DNA of 36,070 nucleotides from Acidimicrobiaceae bacterium (GTDB taxonomy: Bacteria; Actinomycetota; Acidimicrobiia; Acidimicrobiales; Aldehydirespiratoraceae), in the NCBI GenBank assembly GCA_009843735.1, contig VYCW01000086.1:1-36070 (forward strand), given 5' to 3'. The notes beneath the pieces were generated by a model that searched no databases, was not told where the DNA came from, and saw nothing but the letters and a program-made list of their open reading frames with translations. Shown here in pieces: positions 14,680 through 22,001 of this stretch. The translations under genes and the position numbers were made by a program. Numbering within the stretch: the first letter of the stretch is position 1; every line of letters starts with the position of its first letter.

Positions 14680-15779
14680 AGTTCGCCATGTTCTACGAGA
14701 TCCCTGTGGCCCGGCCGTGGTCCGAGCGCAGCGAGCAGCAGGCCTACCAGGAGGTGGTCGAGCAGGTCCGGCTGGGCGACCGGGTCGGCTTCCACTCGGT
14801 GTGGACGGTGGAGCACCACTTCCTGGAGGAGTTCTCCCACTGCTCCAACCCCGAGGTCCTCTACGGCCACCTGGCCGCGGTCACCGAGAACCTCCGCCTC
14901 GGGTACGGCGTGCGCCTGATGCCCAAGCCCTACAACCATCCGGTGCGCACCGCCGAGTCGGTGGCCGTACTCGACCTGCTCTCCAACGGTCGGGTCGAGC
15001 TGGGCACCGGCCGGTCGGCCACCCGGGCCGAGCTGGAGGGGTTCGGCATCCATCCCAGCGAGACCCGAGCCATGTGGCGCGAGGCACTGGAGATGGCGGT
15101 CACGGCCATGACCAACGACGAGATCGAGTGGGACGGCCACTACTGGCAGATGCCGCGCCGGCGGGTACTGCCCAAGCCCATCCAGCGCCCGCATCCGCCG
15201 CTTTGGGCCGCCACCAGCTCCGACGGCGGGCACCGCATGATCGGTGAGGCCGGCCTGGGGCTGCTCTCCTTCTCGGTGGGTACGCCTCCCGAGGAACTGG
15301 CCCGCCGCATCAGCATCTACCGTGACGGCATCGCGGCGTGCACCGACCCCATCGGCCGGTTCGTGAACGACCAGGCGGCCACGTTCACGATGGTCAACGT
15401 GGCGCCGACGATGGCCGAGTCGATCGACGTGTCGGCCGAGTCCTTCGAGTGGTACCCCAAGAAGGGGGCCCGCCTGATCGGGTCGGTGGCCCAGTGGCTG
15501 CGCGAGATGGAGGCCGAGCTGGGGACCTACGACTACCTGGGCAGGACGGCCGACCACGTGGAGGACGGCTCGATCGAGCACCTCACCATGGACTATCTAA
15601 TGGACACCAACGCCTGCGTATGCGGCGACCCGGAGCGGGCGGTCGAGATGTTCCGGGCCTACGAGGCGACCGGCTGCGACATGGTCTTCTGCCTGTTCAA
15701 CCCGTACAACGTGCCCCACAAAAAGGTGATGCAGACCATCGAGCTCATGGGAACGGAAGTGATCCCGCGGTTCGCGTGA
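14676..15779 (+). CDS. LLM-class flavin-dependent oxidoreductase (bacterial luciferase-like)
   Basis: 367 aa TIM-barrel flavoprotein. WTVEHHFLEEFSHCSNPEVL near residues 43-62 is the typical loop of the alkanal-monooxygenase group using FMNH2. NGRVELGTGRSAT and PHPPLWAATSSDGG are the conserved barrel motifs. GTG at 14676 with GAGGG at 7-nt spacing. The thiolase gene follows 52 bp later and the SDR after that, so the three plausibly act on one CoA-linked pathway. Oxidation of a hydrophobic or heterocyclic substrate is likely, but the substrate cannot be named. Confidence 0.85.
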   Translation: MKFAMFYEIPVARPWSERSEQQAYQEVVEQVRLGDRVGFHSVWTVEHHFLEEFSHCSNPEVLYGHLAAVTENLRLGYGVRLMPKPYNHPVRTAESVAVLDLLSNGRVELGTGRSATRAELEGFGIHPSETRAMWREALEMAVTAMTNDEIEWDGHYWQMPRRRVLPKPIQRPHPPLWAATSSDGGHRMIGEAGLGLLSFSVGTPPEELARRISIYRDGIAACTDPIGRFVNDQAATFTMVNVAPTMAESIDVSAESFEWYPKKGARLIGSVAQWLREMEAELGTYDYLGRTADHVEDGSIEHLTMDYLMDTNACVCGDPERAVEMFRAYEATGCDMVFCLFNPYNVPHKKVMQTIELMGTEVIPRFA

Positions 15780-15831
15780 ACCGGCCGTGCGGCATAATCG
15801 ATACAGAAATATCCGAAAGGGGAACCCTGCG

Positions 15832-16983
15832 ATGAGTGAGGCCTACATCGTCGATGCGGTGCGCACACCGACAGGCCGGCGGGGCGGCGGCCTCGCGGAC
15901 GTGCATCCCGCCGATCTCGGAGCCGCGGCCATCAAGGCGCTGCTGCGCCGGACCGGCGTCGATCCCATGGCTGTGGAGGACGTCATCTTTGGCAACCTCG
16001 ACAACGTCGGCCCCAACGCGGGCGACATCGCCCGCACCTCCTGGCTGGCCGCGGGCCTGCCCGAGGCGGTTCCCGGCGTCACGGTCGATCGCCAGTGCGG
16101 CTCGGGCCAGCAGGCAGTCAGCTTCGCGGCCATGGGCGTCATGGCCGGGGTGAACGACCTGGTGGTGGCGGGCGGTGTGCAGAACATGTCCATGGTGCCC
16201 ATCGGAACCGCGCTGATCGCGGCCGAGCCTCTGGGCCACGCCGATCCGTTCACCGGCTCGCAGGGATGGGTGCAGCGCTACGGCACCCAGGAGGTGTCGC
16301 AGTTCCGGGGCGCCGAGATGATCGCCGAGAAGTGGGACTTCAGCCGGGCCGACCTGGAGGCCTACGCGCTGGAGAGCCACCGCCGGGCCATCCAGGCCAT
16401 CGACGAGGGGCGCTTCGTCGCCGAGATCGAACCGGTCGCCGGCGTGACCACCGACGAGGGTCCCCGCCGCGACACCTCCCTGGAGAGGATGCAGTCGCTG
16501 CCGCCGCTCACCGAGGGCGGGCGGCTCACGGCGGCGGTCTCCAGCCAGATCAGCGACGGGGCGGCCGCGCTCCTGGTGGCCTCCGAGAGGGCCGTGGAGC
16601 AGCGCGGACTGGAGCCCAGAGCCCGCATCCACCACATATCGGTGCGGGGTGACGACCCGATCTACATGCTGACCGGCCCCATCCCGGCCACCGCCTACGC
16701 GCTGGAGCGCACCGGCATGGCCATCGACGACTTCGACCTGTTCGAGTGCAACGAGGCGTTCGCGCCGGTGCCGATGGCCTGGATGCACGAGCACGACATC
16801 CCCCACTCCAAGGTCAACGTCAACGGCGGGGCCATCGCGCTGGGCCATCCGCTGGGCTGCACCGGCGCCAAGCTGATGACCACGCTGATGCACGAACTGG
16901 AGCGCACCGGCGGCCGCTGGGGCCTGCAGACCATGTGCGAGGGCGGCGGCCAGGCCAACGTGACCATCATCGAGCGCCTGTGA
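15832..16983 (+). CDS. Thiolase (acetyl-CoA acyltransferase)
   Basis: 383 aa, standard thiolase length. Catalyses thiolytic cleavage of a 3-ketoacyl-CoA or the reverse Claisen condensation. Nucleophile Cys89 in DRQCGSGQQ, His339 in ALGHPLGCTG, and the second catalytic Cys369 in TMCEGGGQ are all present. The N-terminal IVDAVRTPTGR motif fixes the start at ATG 15832, preceded by AAAGGGG; the frame is open further upstream but without family similarity. A CATAAT -10-like box at 15793-15798 may give a secondary promoter in the 52-bp gap. The SDR gene begins right after its stop. Confidence 0.95.
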   Translation: MSEAYIVDAVRTPTGRRGGGLADVHPADLGAAAIKALLRRTGVDPMAVEDVIFGNLDNVGPNAGDIARTSWLAAGLPEAVPGVTVDRQCGSGQQAVSFAAMGVMAGVNDLVVAGGVQNMSMVPIGTALIAAEPLGHADPFTGSQGWVQRYGTQEVSQFRGAEMIAEKWDFSRADLEAYALESHRRAIQAIDEGRFVAEIEPVAGVTTDEGPRRDTSLERMQSLPPLTEGGRLTAAVSSQISDGAAALLVASERAVEQRGLEPRARIHHISVRGDDPIYMLTGPIPATAYALERTGMAIDDFDLFECNEAFAPVPMAWMHEHDIPHSKVNVNGGAIALGHPLGCTGAKLMTTLMHELERTGGRWGLQTMCEGGGQANVTIIERL

Positions 16984-16988
16984 GCCCG

Positions 16989-17762
16989 ATGCCGAGCGGT
17001 CTGGCGCTGGACAAGGTGGTGCTCGTCACCGGCGCCGGGGGCGGCATCGGCCGGGCCTCAGCCCAGCAGTTCGCAGCCCAGGGCGCGTCCCATGTGATCG
17101 TTGTCGACATTGACGGCGAGGCCGCGGCCGCCACCGCGGACGGGATCAACGCCGCCGCGTCCGAGCCGCGGGCCTCCGCTGTCCAGGTGGACGTGACCCA
17201 CGAGGCCGCGGTGGCGGCGCTGGTGGACGGGATTGTCGCGACGCACGGACGCCTCGACAGCGCATTCAACAACGCCGGAATCTCCGACCAGATGTCGGAG
17301 TTCCACGATCTGGACCTGGCCCGCTGGGACCGCATGATCGCCGTCAACCTGACCAGCGTGTTCCTGTGCATGAAGCACGAGCTGTTCCACATGGCTGCAG
17401 CCGGCACCGGGACCATCGTCAACACATCCTCGGGGGCGGGTGTCGTGGCCGCGCCGGGCCAGCCGCACTACACGGCGGCCAAGCACGGCGTGGTGGGTCT
17501 CACCAAGGCGGCCGCCCAGGAGTACGCACGGCGTGGTATCAGGGTCAATGCGGTGCTGCCGGGCTCCACCGACACGCCCATGATCCGGCGCTTCATCGGA
17601 GACAACGAGGAGATCGCCAAGCTCATCGCCTCAACCAACATCGGCGGCCGGATGCTCACCGCCGACGAGGTCGCCGAGGTGGCCGTCTGGCTGGCCTCCG
17701 ACGCGTCCAGCATGGTCAACGGGCAGTCGCTGATCGTCGACGGGGGCGGACTCGTCCGCTGA
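16989..17762 (+). CDS. Short-chain dehydrogenase/reductase
   Basis: 257 aa classical SDR. TGAGGGIG (14-21) binds the dinucleotide; Asp40 after VIVV points to NAD(H) rather than NADP(H). NNAG (94-97), Ser147/148 and Tyr161-x3-Lys165 form the active site. The C-terminal INGQSLIVDGGG-like ending (VNGQSLIVDGGG) is standard. The start could be ATG 16989 or GTG 16980, the latter overlapping the thiolase stop as GTGA; ATG is annotated because neither has a clear Shine-Dalgarno. Following a thiolase, oxidation of a 3-hydroxyacyl-CoA or a cyclic alcohol is plausible. It converges with carD, leaving 9 bp. Confidence 0.92.
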   Translation: MPSGLALDKVVLVTGAGGGIGRASAQQFAAQGASHVIVVDIDGEAAAATADGINAAASEPRASAVQVDVTHEAAVAALVDGIVATHGRLDSAFNNAGISDQMSEFHDLDLARWDRMIAVNLTSVFLCMKHELFHMAAAGTGTIVNTSSGAGVVAAPGQPHYTAAKHGVVGLTKAAAQEYARRGIRVNAVLPGSTDTPMIRRFIGDNEEIAKLIASTNIGGRMLTADEVAEVAVWLASDASSMVNGQSLIVDGGGLVR

Positions 17763-17771
17763 GAGCCCCCT

Positions 17772-18251
17772 CTAGGTCAGGGCGACGTCAACCCGGCGGG
17801 AGGCCTCGTCCTCGCTCACGTCGAGCGCGAACGACAGTTCCGACACCAGCACGCTCCGGGCCGTGTTGTAGAGCGTCTTCTCGCCGGCCGAGAGCCCCTT
17901 GGCCCGATCGCGCAGCGCCAGGTTTCGCACTACCTCGGCCACCTGGTAGACGTCGCCTGACTTGAGCTTCTCCTGGTGGTTCTTGTAGCGGCGGGACCAG
18001 TTGGCCGGCTCGCGCACGTCCCGGCGGGCCAGGACCTCGAACAGGTCGTCCACGTCCTCGGTGCTGATGGGCCACCTCATGCCGACGTCCTCGGCCTTGT
18101 CGGCGGGCACGGCCACGGTCATCTCGCCATGGGTCATGCGCAGAACCAGGTAGTCCTGCTCCTCACCGAAGGCGGTGCGCTTCTCCAGCCTGACGATCTC
18201 GGCGGCTCCGTGGTGGGGATACACGACCCGATCACCCACCTTGAAGCTCAC
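17772..18251 (-). CDS. carD: CarD-family RNA polymerase-binding transcription factor
   Basis: 159 aa. Binds the RNA polymerase beta subunit and stabilises open complexes, as known for mycobacterial CarD. The N-terminal RNAP-interaction domain (about 1-55) starts with VGDRVVYPHHGAAEI. The C-terminal helical domain contains Trp85 in PANWSRRYK, the residue that wedges at the upstream edge of the transcription bubble in the mycobacterial protein, at the same position. The start is GTG at 18251; a TAGAGT -10 box lies 7 nt before it, so the mRNA is probably leaderless. CapA lies 75 bp upstream in the same direction. Confidence 0.95.
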   Translation of the reverse strand: MSFKVGDRVVYPHHGAAEIVRLEKRTAFGEEQDYLVLRMTHGEMTVAVPADKAEDVGMRWPISTEDVDDLFEVLARRDVREPANWSRRYKNHQEKLKSGDVYQVAEVVRNLALRDRAKGLSAGEKTLYNTARSVLVSELSFALDVSEDEASRRVDVALT

Positions 18252-18258
18252 ATTTCCG

Positions 18259-18264
18259 ACTCTA
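18259..18264 (-). promoter_or_regulatory. -10 box of carD, leaderless arrangement
   Basis: On the minus strand TAGAGT fits the actinobacterial TANNNT pattern and is separated from the GTG start by 7 nt (CGGAAAT), so transcription would begin at or within one base of the start codon. There is no Shine-Dalgarno in this space and no clear -35 was seen. Confidence 0.5.
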
Positions 18265-18326
18265 CAGCCGAGGGCGATCGTTCCGGCGCGGCCGGCGATC
18301 CCGTGGCCGCCCCGCGGCGACCGTCT

Positions 18327-19532
18327 CTACCGGGGTGCGACCGCGATCCCGAGCGACTCCACCGCCGACGCCGTGCGCTGGGCCGACTCTGCCATCAGCA
18401 CGGGGTCTCGCCCCGAACCCCGCAGCACATCGATGATCTCATAGTTAGAGCGGTCCACCCAGGTCGGCGTGTGGGAGATGTCGGTCACCCGCCACTGGCC
18501 GCTGGCGGTGTCCTCGGTCACGGTCAGGTGCATGATCACGCCGTCCTGGGTGGAGACCGGGCACACGTCACAGCTCTCGGGGGACTGGTTCGACAGGAAG
18601 TTCCCCATCCCGTACACCAGGAACTCGTCACCGATCCGGGCCACGGGCTGCACGACGTGGGAGTGGTGGCCGAGGATCAGGTCGACATCGGGGGAGGCCA
18701 GGATGCGGGGCCCCAGCGTGGTCTGCAGCTCGTCGGGCGCCGCTTCGTAGTTGGCTCCCCAGTGCATCGACAGCACCACGAAGTCTGCTCCCTCGGTGCG
18801 GGCCCGTCTCGCCTCGTCGAGGATGGTCTCCTCGTCGATCAAGTTAGAGAGGTAGGGCTCGTCGGCCGGCAGTTGCCGGTTGGTGAAGCCGTAGCTGTAG
18901 GAGAGATGAGCCACGGTCGCGTCGCCGGCCTCGACCAGCGTTACCCGGTCGCGATCCTCCGCCGAGAGGGCCATGCCGGCGTGGGCCACCCCGGCCCGGT
19001 CGAGGGCGGAGATGGTGCCCACGATGCCCTCCTGGCCCCCGTCGGTGGCGTGGTTGGAGGCCAGCGAGCAGGTGTCGTAGCCGGCGTATGCGATGGCCGA
19101 GGCCAGCTCTCGGGGCACGACGAACGCCGGGAAGTACGACAGCTGGGCGTTGTTGGGCGACATGGGCGTCTCCACGTGGCATACGGCCAGGTCGGCGGAG
19201 CTGAGGATGGGCGCCACGTGCGTGAACATCGGAGAGAAGTCCCACCCGTCCTCCGTCCGGGCCGCGTCGGCCACTGACTCATGGATGAGCAGGTCGCCGG
19301 TGGCGGCAATGGTGAAGGTCCTGGGACCAGACTCTGCGGTTGGGGTCGGGACCGTTTCGGCTGCCCCGTTCTCGGGCGTGTCGTCGACGGTGGGCTCAGG
19401 CAAGCTCTCGGTCGTGGCGGGGGCCGGTTCCGGGGCGTCGCGGTCGAAGGCGATCGACGCCGCCGCGCCCGCCACGAGCAGCAGGAACAGCAGCCAGGCC
19501 ACTCCTTGCTCCAGCGGCGACTGCGTTCTCAC
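18327..19532 (-). CDS. CapA-family (poly-gamma-glutamate biosynthesis-like) metallophosphatase-fold protein, membrane-anchored
   Basis: 401 aa. An N-terminal membrane segment (VAWLLFLLLVAGAAASIAF, about 11-29) is followed by a Pro/Thr/Glu-rich linker to residue 70 and a calcineurin-like CapA domain. Motifs: ATGDLLIHE, CHVETP, LASNHATDGG, MHWGANYE, LGHHSHVVQP and YGMGNFLSNQ, together giving the metal-site Asp/Glu/Asn/His residues. Two Cys in SCDVCPV may form a disulphide outside the cell. No capB or capC is nearby, so poly-gamma-glutamate synthesis is unlikely; many stand-alone CapA proteins have unknown roles. Start GTG at 19532, 18 bp after the preceding amidohydrolase gene. Confidence 0.88.
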   Translation of the reverse strand: MRTQSPLEQGVAWLLFLLLVAGAAASIAFDRDAPEPAPATTESLPEPTVDDTPENGAAETVPTPTAESGPRTFTIAATGDLLIHESVADAARTEDGWDFSPMFTHVAPILSSADLAVCHVETPMSPNNAQLSYFPAFVVPRELASAIAYAGYDTCSLASNHATDGGQEGIVGTISALDRAGVAHAGMALSAEDRDRVTLVEAGDATVAHLSYSYGFTNRQLPADEPYLSNLIDEETILDEARRARTEGADFVVLSMHWGANYEAAPDELQTTLGPRILASPDVDLILGHHSHVVQPVARIGDEFLVYGMGNFLSNQSPESCDVCPVSTQDGVIMHLTVTEDTASGQWRVTDISHTPTWVDRSNYEIIDVLRGSGRDPVLMAESAQRTASAVESLGIAVAPR

Positions 19533-19550
19533 GCCGACTTATCCCCAGTC

Positions 19551-21200
19551 TCAGGCCGTGCCGATGTCGGACTGGAGGCCCCGGCCGTTGAGGGCTTCGC
19601 TCCGAGCGCCGTCAGGCGACAGGGCCACCCGGCCCTCCACCACCACCCACTGGATGCCCGTGGACTCCTGGGCCGGGTTCTCGATGGTGGAGCGGTCGGT
19701 GACGGTGGCCGGGTCGAACACGGTTATGTCGGCGTCGGCCCCGATTCCCAGGCGGCCCTTGCGCCGGAGGTCGGGGCATCGGCGCTCCAGCAGGCGGGCG
19801 GGCTGGATCGTCATCTTCGACAGCGCCGTGGGCAGGTCGACCACCTCGCGCTCGCGCACGTAGCGGCCCAGCACCCGGCTGAAGCACCCGGTGGAGCGGG
19901 GATGGTTGTTGTGGGACCGGTCAAGGATGGCGTCGCTTCCGACCATGACGAAGTCGGCCTGCAGGGGCAGCTCCACGTCAGTGGGCGACATGGCGAACGC
20001 CGCGGTGAGGCTGTTGTTGGCGTAGGCCGCGTCGAAGGTCTGCTCGGTCAGCCGCTGCGAGGTTCCCGCCACCTGGAGGTCGCCGTAGCTGATGCCGTAC
20101 TTCTCCTGCCAGTCCTGGTAGCGGGCCGACTTGAGGTACGTGGCCCAGAACTCGTAGGGGTAGACGCACGCGGTCATGGACAGGCCCTCGTCGATGGCGT
20201 CGCTGATGCGCCCGAGCGCCTCGGCCATCACTCCGGTGCCGCCGGTGGAGTTGATGTGCTCGACGTGGACGTGGGCTCCGGTCTCGCGGGCCGCCTGCAC
20301 GAGTTCGCCGATGGCCTGCAGGTTGGTTCCCGGAGCGATGTTGTCGGAATAGCGGGCATGGACGCACAACGGGACGTCGAGCTCAGCGGCCAGCACGGCG
20401 TGGGCCAGCAGGTCCTCGGCGGTGGTGCCCGGGGTGTACTCGGGCTGCATGTGCAGCCCGACGAAGCCGTTGCGGAGGTCGGTTCGGGCGTCCTCGATGA
20501 TCGCGTTCGTGGTGCCGGGGGCTGCGGTGTCGTACGGGTCCAGCCCGTAGGTCTGGCGGACGAAAGCGTTGTCGTAGGCCCCGCCGAAGTGGATGGGAGA
20601 GCTCCCGTCGGGATGGGCTGCGAACCAGCCGTCGGCGCGGCCGTCGAGACCGTGCATCCCAAGGTTCGCGGTCACGCCGTCGGCCAGCTTGAACCACTCG
20701 CCGTAACCGTTGGGGCTGTACGACAGGATGTCGATGAACCCCGGCGACACCACCAGACCGGTGGCGTCAATGGTCTCGAAGGCCTGCAACGGCGCTGCGT
20801 CGGGTCCGGCCACGATGGCGGCGACCGTCGAGCCGGTGACGCCGATGCTGGCCACGAAGTCGAAACCGGACGCCGGATCGATCACCCGGCCGCCGACAAT
20901 GGCGAGGTCGAAGAGGTGATCGGGGCCGCGGGCCGCCGACTCGTCCAGTACCGGAATCTCCGGCGGGTCTTCGGACGGCGCCGGCTCGGCCACGGCTGTC
21001 GCCGGAGCCGGACCCGCGTCCGGTGACTCCGGGGCGGCCGCGGGGTCGCCGGGCCCGGTCGAATCGGAGAGCGAACCGCTGCCCGGGCCGGTGTCCGAGC
21101 CGAAACGGCGGAGCACAGCCACGTTGGTGACTCCGAAACCGAGCGCGAGCAACAGGCGGCGTCGGGCTATGGATCCGACGGTCGGTCTCGGCTCGTTCAT
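19551..21200 (-). CDS. Membrane-anchored amidohydrolase of the N-acyl-D-amino-acid deacylase group, HxH motif lost
   Basis: 549 aa. Residues 12-32 (ARRRLLLALGFGVTNVAVLR) form an Arg-flanked hydrophobic anchor or atypical Tat-like signal, then a Pro/Ala/Asp linker to about 95. The amidohydrolase part resembles D-aminoacylase: LCVHARYSDN, HVEHINSTGG, MVGSDAILDRSHNNHP and the GCFSRVLGRYVRE block preserve the later metal ligands and catalytic Asp. The first motif, normally GFIDxHxH, reads GFIDILSYSPN: Leu159 and Tyr161 replace both His. Hydrolysis with a single metal bound by the remaining His residues, or loss of activity, are both possible. ATG at 21200 has GGGAGG at 7-nt spacing. It lies between HAD and CapA genes, likely one transcript. 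Confidence 0.82.
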   Translation of the reverse strand: MNEPRPTVGSIARRRLLLALGFGVTNVAVLRRFGSDTGPGSGSLSDSTGPGDPAAAPESPDAGPAPATAVAEPAPSEDPPEIPVLDESAARGPDHLFDLAIVGGRVIDPASGFDFVASIGVTGSTVAAIVAGPDAAPLQAFETIDATGLVVSPGFIDILSYSPNGYGEWFKLADGVTANLGMHGLDGRADGWFAAHPDGSSPIHFGGAYDNAFVRQTYGLDPYDTAAPGTTNAIIEDARTDLRNGFVGLHMQPEYTPGTTAEDLLAHAVLAAELDVPLCVHARYSDNIAPGTNLQAIGELVQAARETGAHVHVEHINSTGGTGVMAEALGRISDAIDEGLSMTACVYPYEFWATYLKSARYQDWQEKYGISYGDLQVAGTSQRLTEQTFDAAYANNSLTAAFAMSPTDVELPLQADFVMVGSDAILDRSHNNHPRSTGCFSRVLGRYVREREVVDLPTALSKMTIQPARLLERRCPDLRRKGRLGIGADADITVFDPATVTDRSTIENPAQESTGIQWVVVEGRVALSPDGARSEALNGRGLQSDIGTA

Positions 21201-21212
21201 CGCTCGGCCTCC

Positions 21213-21259
21213 CGATCAGGCCGAGTGTTCCGCGATCAGGCTGAGTGTGCCGCGATCAG
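21213..21259. repeat. 20-bp tandem repeat at the 3' end of the HAD gene
   Basis: Two 20-bp units at 21213-21232 and 21233-21252 differ at two positions, and a third partial copy (cgatcag) starts at 21253. The right unit includes the stop codon and last codons of the minus-strand HAD gene; the left unit lies in the 35-bp gap before the amidohydrolase. Translated past the stop, the extra copy would repeat the C-terminal LIAxHSA sequence, so it is a small tandem duplication. Confidence 0.8.
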
Positions 21260-21859
21260 ATCGTCGACCGACTCCCAGCCGTCGAACAGCAGGCTCACGC
21301 CCGCATGCTGCATGACTGAGCGGTTCCAGGGCTGTGGCAGCAGCCACACCGGCTTGTCGGCCTCGGCCAGCCGCCGTATCCGGCGGGGAGCGTCGTCCAC
21401 CCACACGTCGGCGTCGATCGACACCGGGTCGTCGGTGAACACGACGTCGTCGTCGCCGATGCCCAGTTCGGGCTGCCCCGCGAACCACTGGCGGACGATG
21501 TCACGGGTCAGTTGCTGGTCGTCGGGGTTGTCGCCCACCATGCGGTCCCGCCTGGTGACTGCGAGGACCCTGAAGCCCGCCGACTGCAGCCTGGCGATCC
21601 CGGCCTCGGCGCCCTCGACGAGCTTGAGCCGTCCCGACATCGGAGACAGCAGGAAATCGCGGATGGCTGCGGCTGGATCGGCGACATCCCACTCCGACAG
21701 GTCCCAGGACACATTGAGGGCCAACTGCCGGTCGGCGACTGCGTGGCGGGCGGCGACGTGGGCTCGCAAGCCCTTGACCCAATTCGCGATAACCCCGTCC
21801 ATGGTCACGGCCACAGTCGGGGAACTCGAATTGGACGATGCAGGGGGTGGAGGCGTCAT
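21236..21859 (-). CDS. HAD-superfamily protein like 5'(3')-deoxyribonucleotidase (NT5C type), nucleophile substituted
   Basis: 207 aa. Family members dephosphorylate nucleoside monophosphates. Motif I normally reads DMDGV with the first Asp as nucleophile; here it is VTMDGVIANW, with Thr19 in its place and only Asp21 kept. Motif II (Thr102 in LAVTRRD) and motif IV (VDDAPRR, Asp155-Asp156) are intact, as is the NT5C-like WDLSEW region. The protein may be a pseudo-enzyme or use different chemistry. ATG at 21859 was chosen because the sequence before it, inside the divergent promoter region, shows no similarity; a TACACT box 8 nt upstream suggests a very short or absent leader. It diverges from the ThDP gene. 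Confidence 0.78.
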   Translation of the reverse strand: MTPPPPASSNSSSPTVAVTMDGVIANWVKGLRAHVAARHAVADRQLALNVSWDLSEWDVADPAAAIRDFLLSPMSGRLKLVEGAEAGIARLQSAGFRVLAVTRRDRMVGDNPDDQQLTRDIVRQWFAGQPELGIGDDDVVFTDDPVSIDADVWVDDAPRRIRRLAEADKPVWLLPQPWNRSVMQHAGVSLLFDGWESVDDLIAAHSA

Positions 21860-21867
21860 GGGCCGAA

Positions 21868-21873
21868 AGTGTA
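21868..21873 (-). promoter_or_regulatory. -10 box of the HAD gene
   Basis: TACACT on the minus strand fits TANNNT and ends 8 nt before the ATG at 21859. It sits beside the inverted repeat at 21886-21922. No convincing -35 was found. Confidence 0.35.
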
Positions 21874-21885
21874 ACGACCGGATTC

Positions 21886-21922
21886 CTTGCTCCGTACCGG
21901 TTCTTCGCCTTGCCGGAGCAAG
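21886..21922. promoter_or_regulatory. 9-bp perfect inverted repeat between divergent HAD and ThDP genes
   Basis: Arms cttgctccg (21886-21894) and cggagcaag (21914-21922) are exact reverse complements with a 19-nt spacer. They lie in the locally AT-richer 142-bp divergent region between the two -10-like boxes. Arm centres are 28 bp apart, which could suit a dimer or a looped pair of sites; as RNA it could also be a hairpin if transcription toward the ThDP gene starts upstream of it. Confidence 0.45.
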
Positions 21923-21968
21923 AAGAATGAGGCCCGGCACACCTGCACTTCTTGTATTTGATCGACTA

Positions 21969-21974
21969 TATGAT
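21969..21974 (+). promoter_or_regulatory. -10 box of the ThDP enzyme gene
   Basis: TATGAT matches the sigma-70 consensus at five of six positions and lies 27 nt before the ATG at 22002, giving a leader of about 20 nt containing GGAG. The -35 region is weak, which is consistent with control by an activator or with the adjacent inverted repeat. Confidence 0.4.
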
Positions 21975-22001
21975 GCTGCCCAACCGTGGAATGGAGATCC
22001 G

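Noticed and set aside
18327-19532. Capsule (poly-gamma-glutamate) synthesis gene
   Set aside because: No capB, capC or capE homologue is present; only the CapA-type fold is supported.
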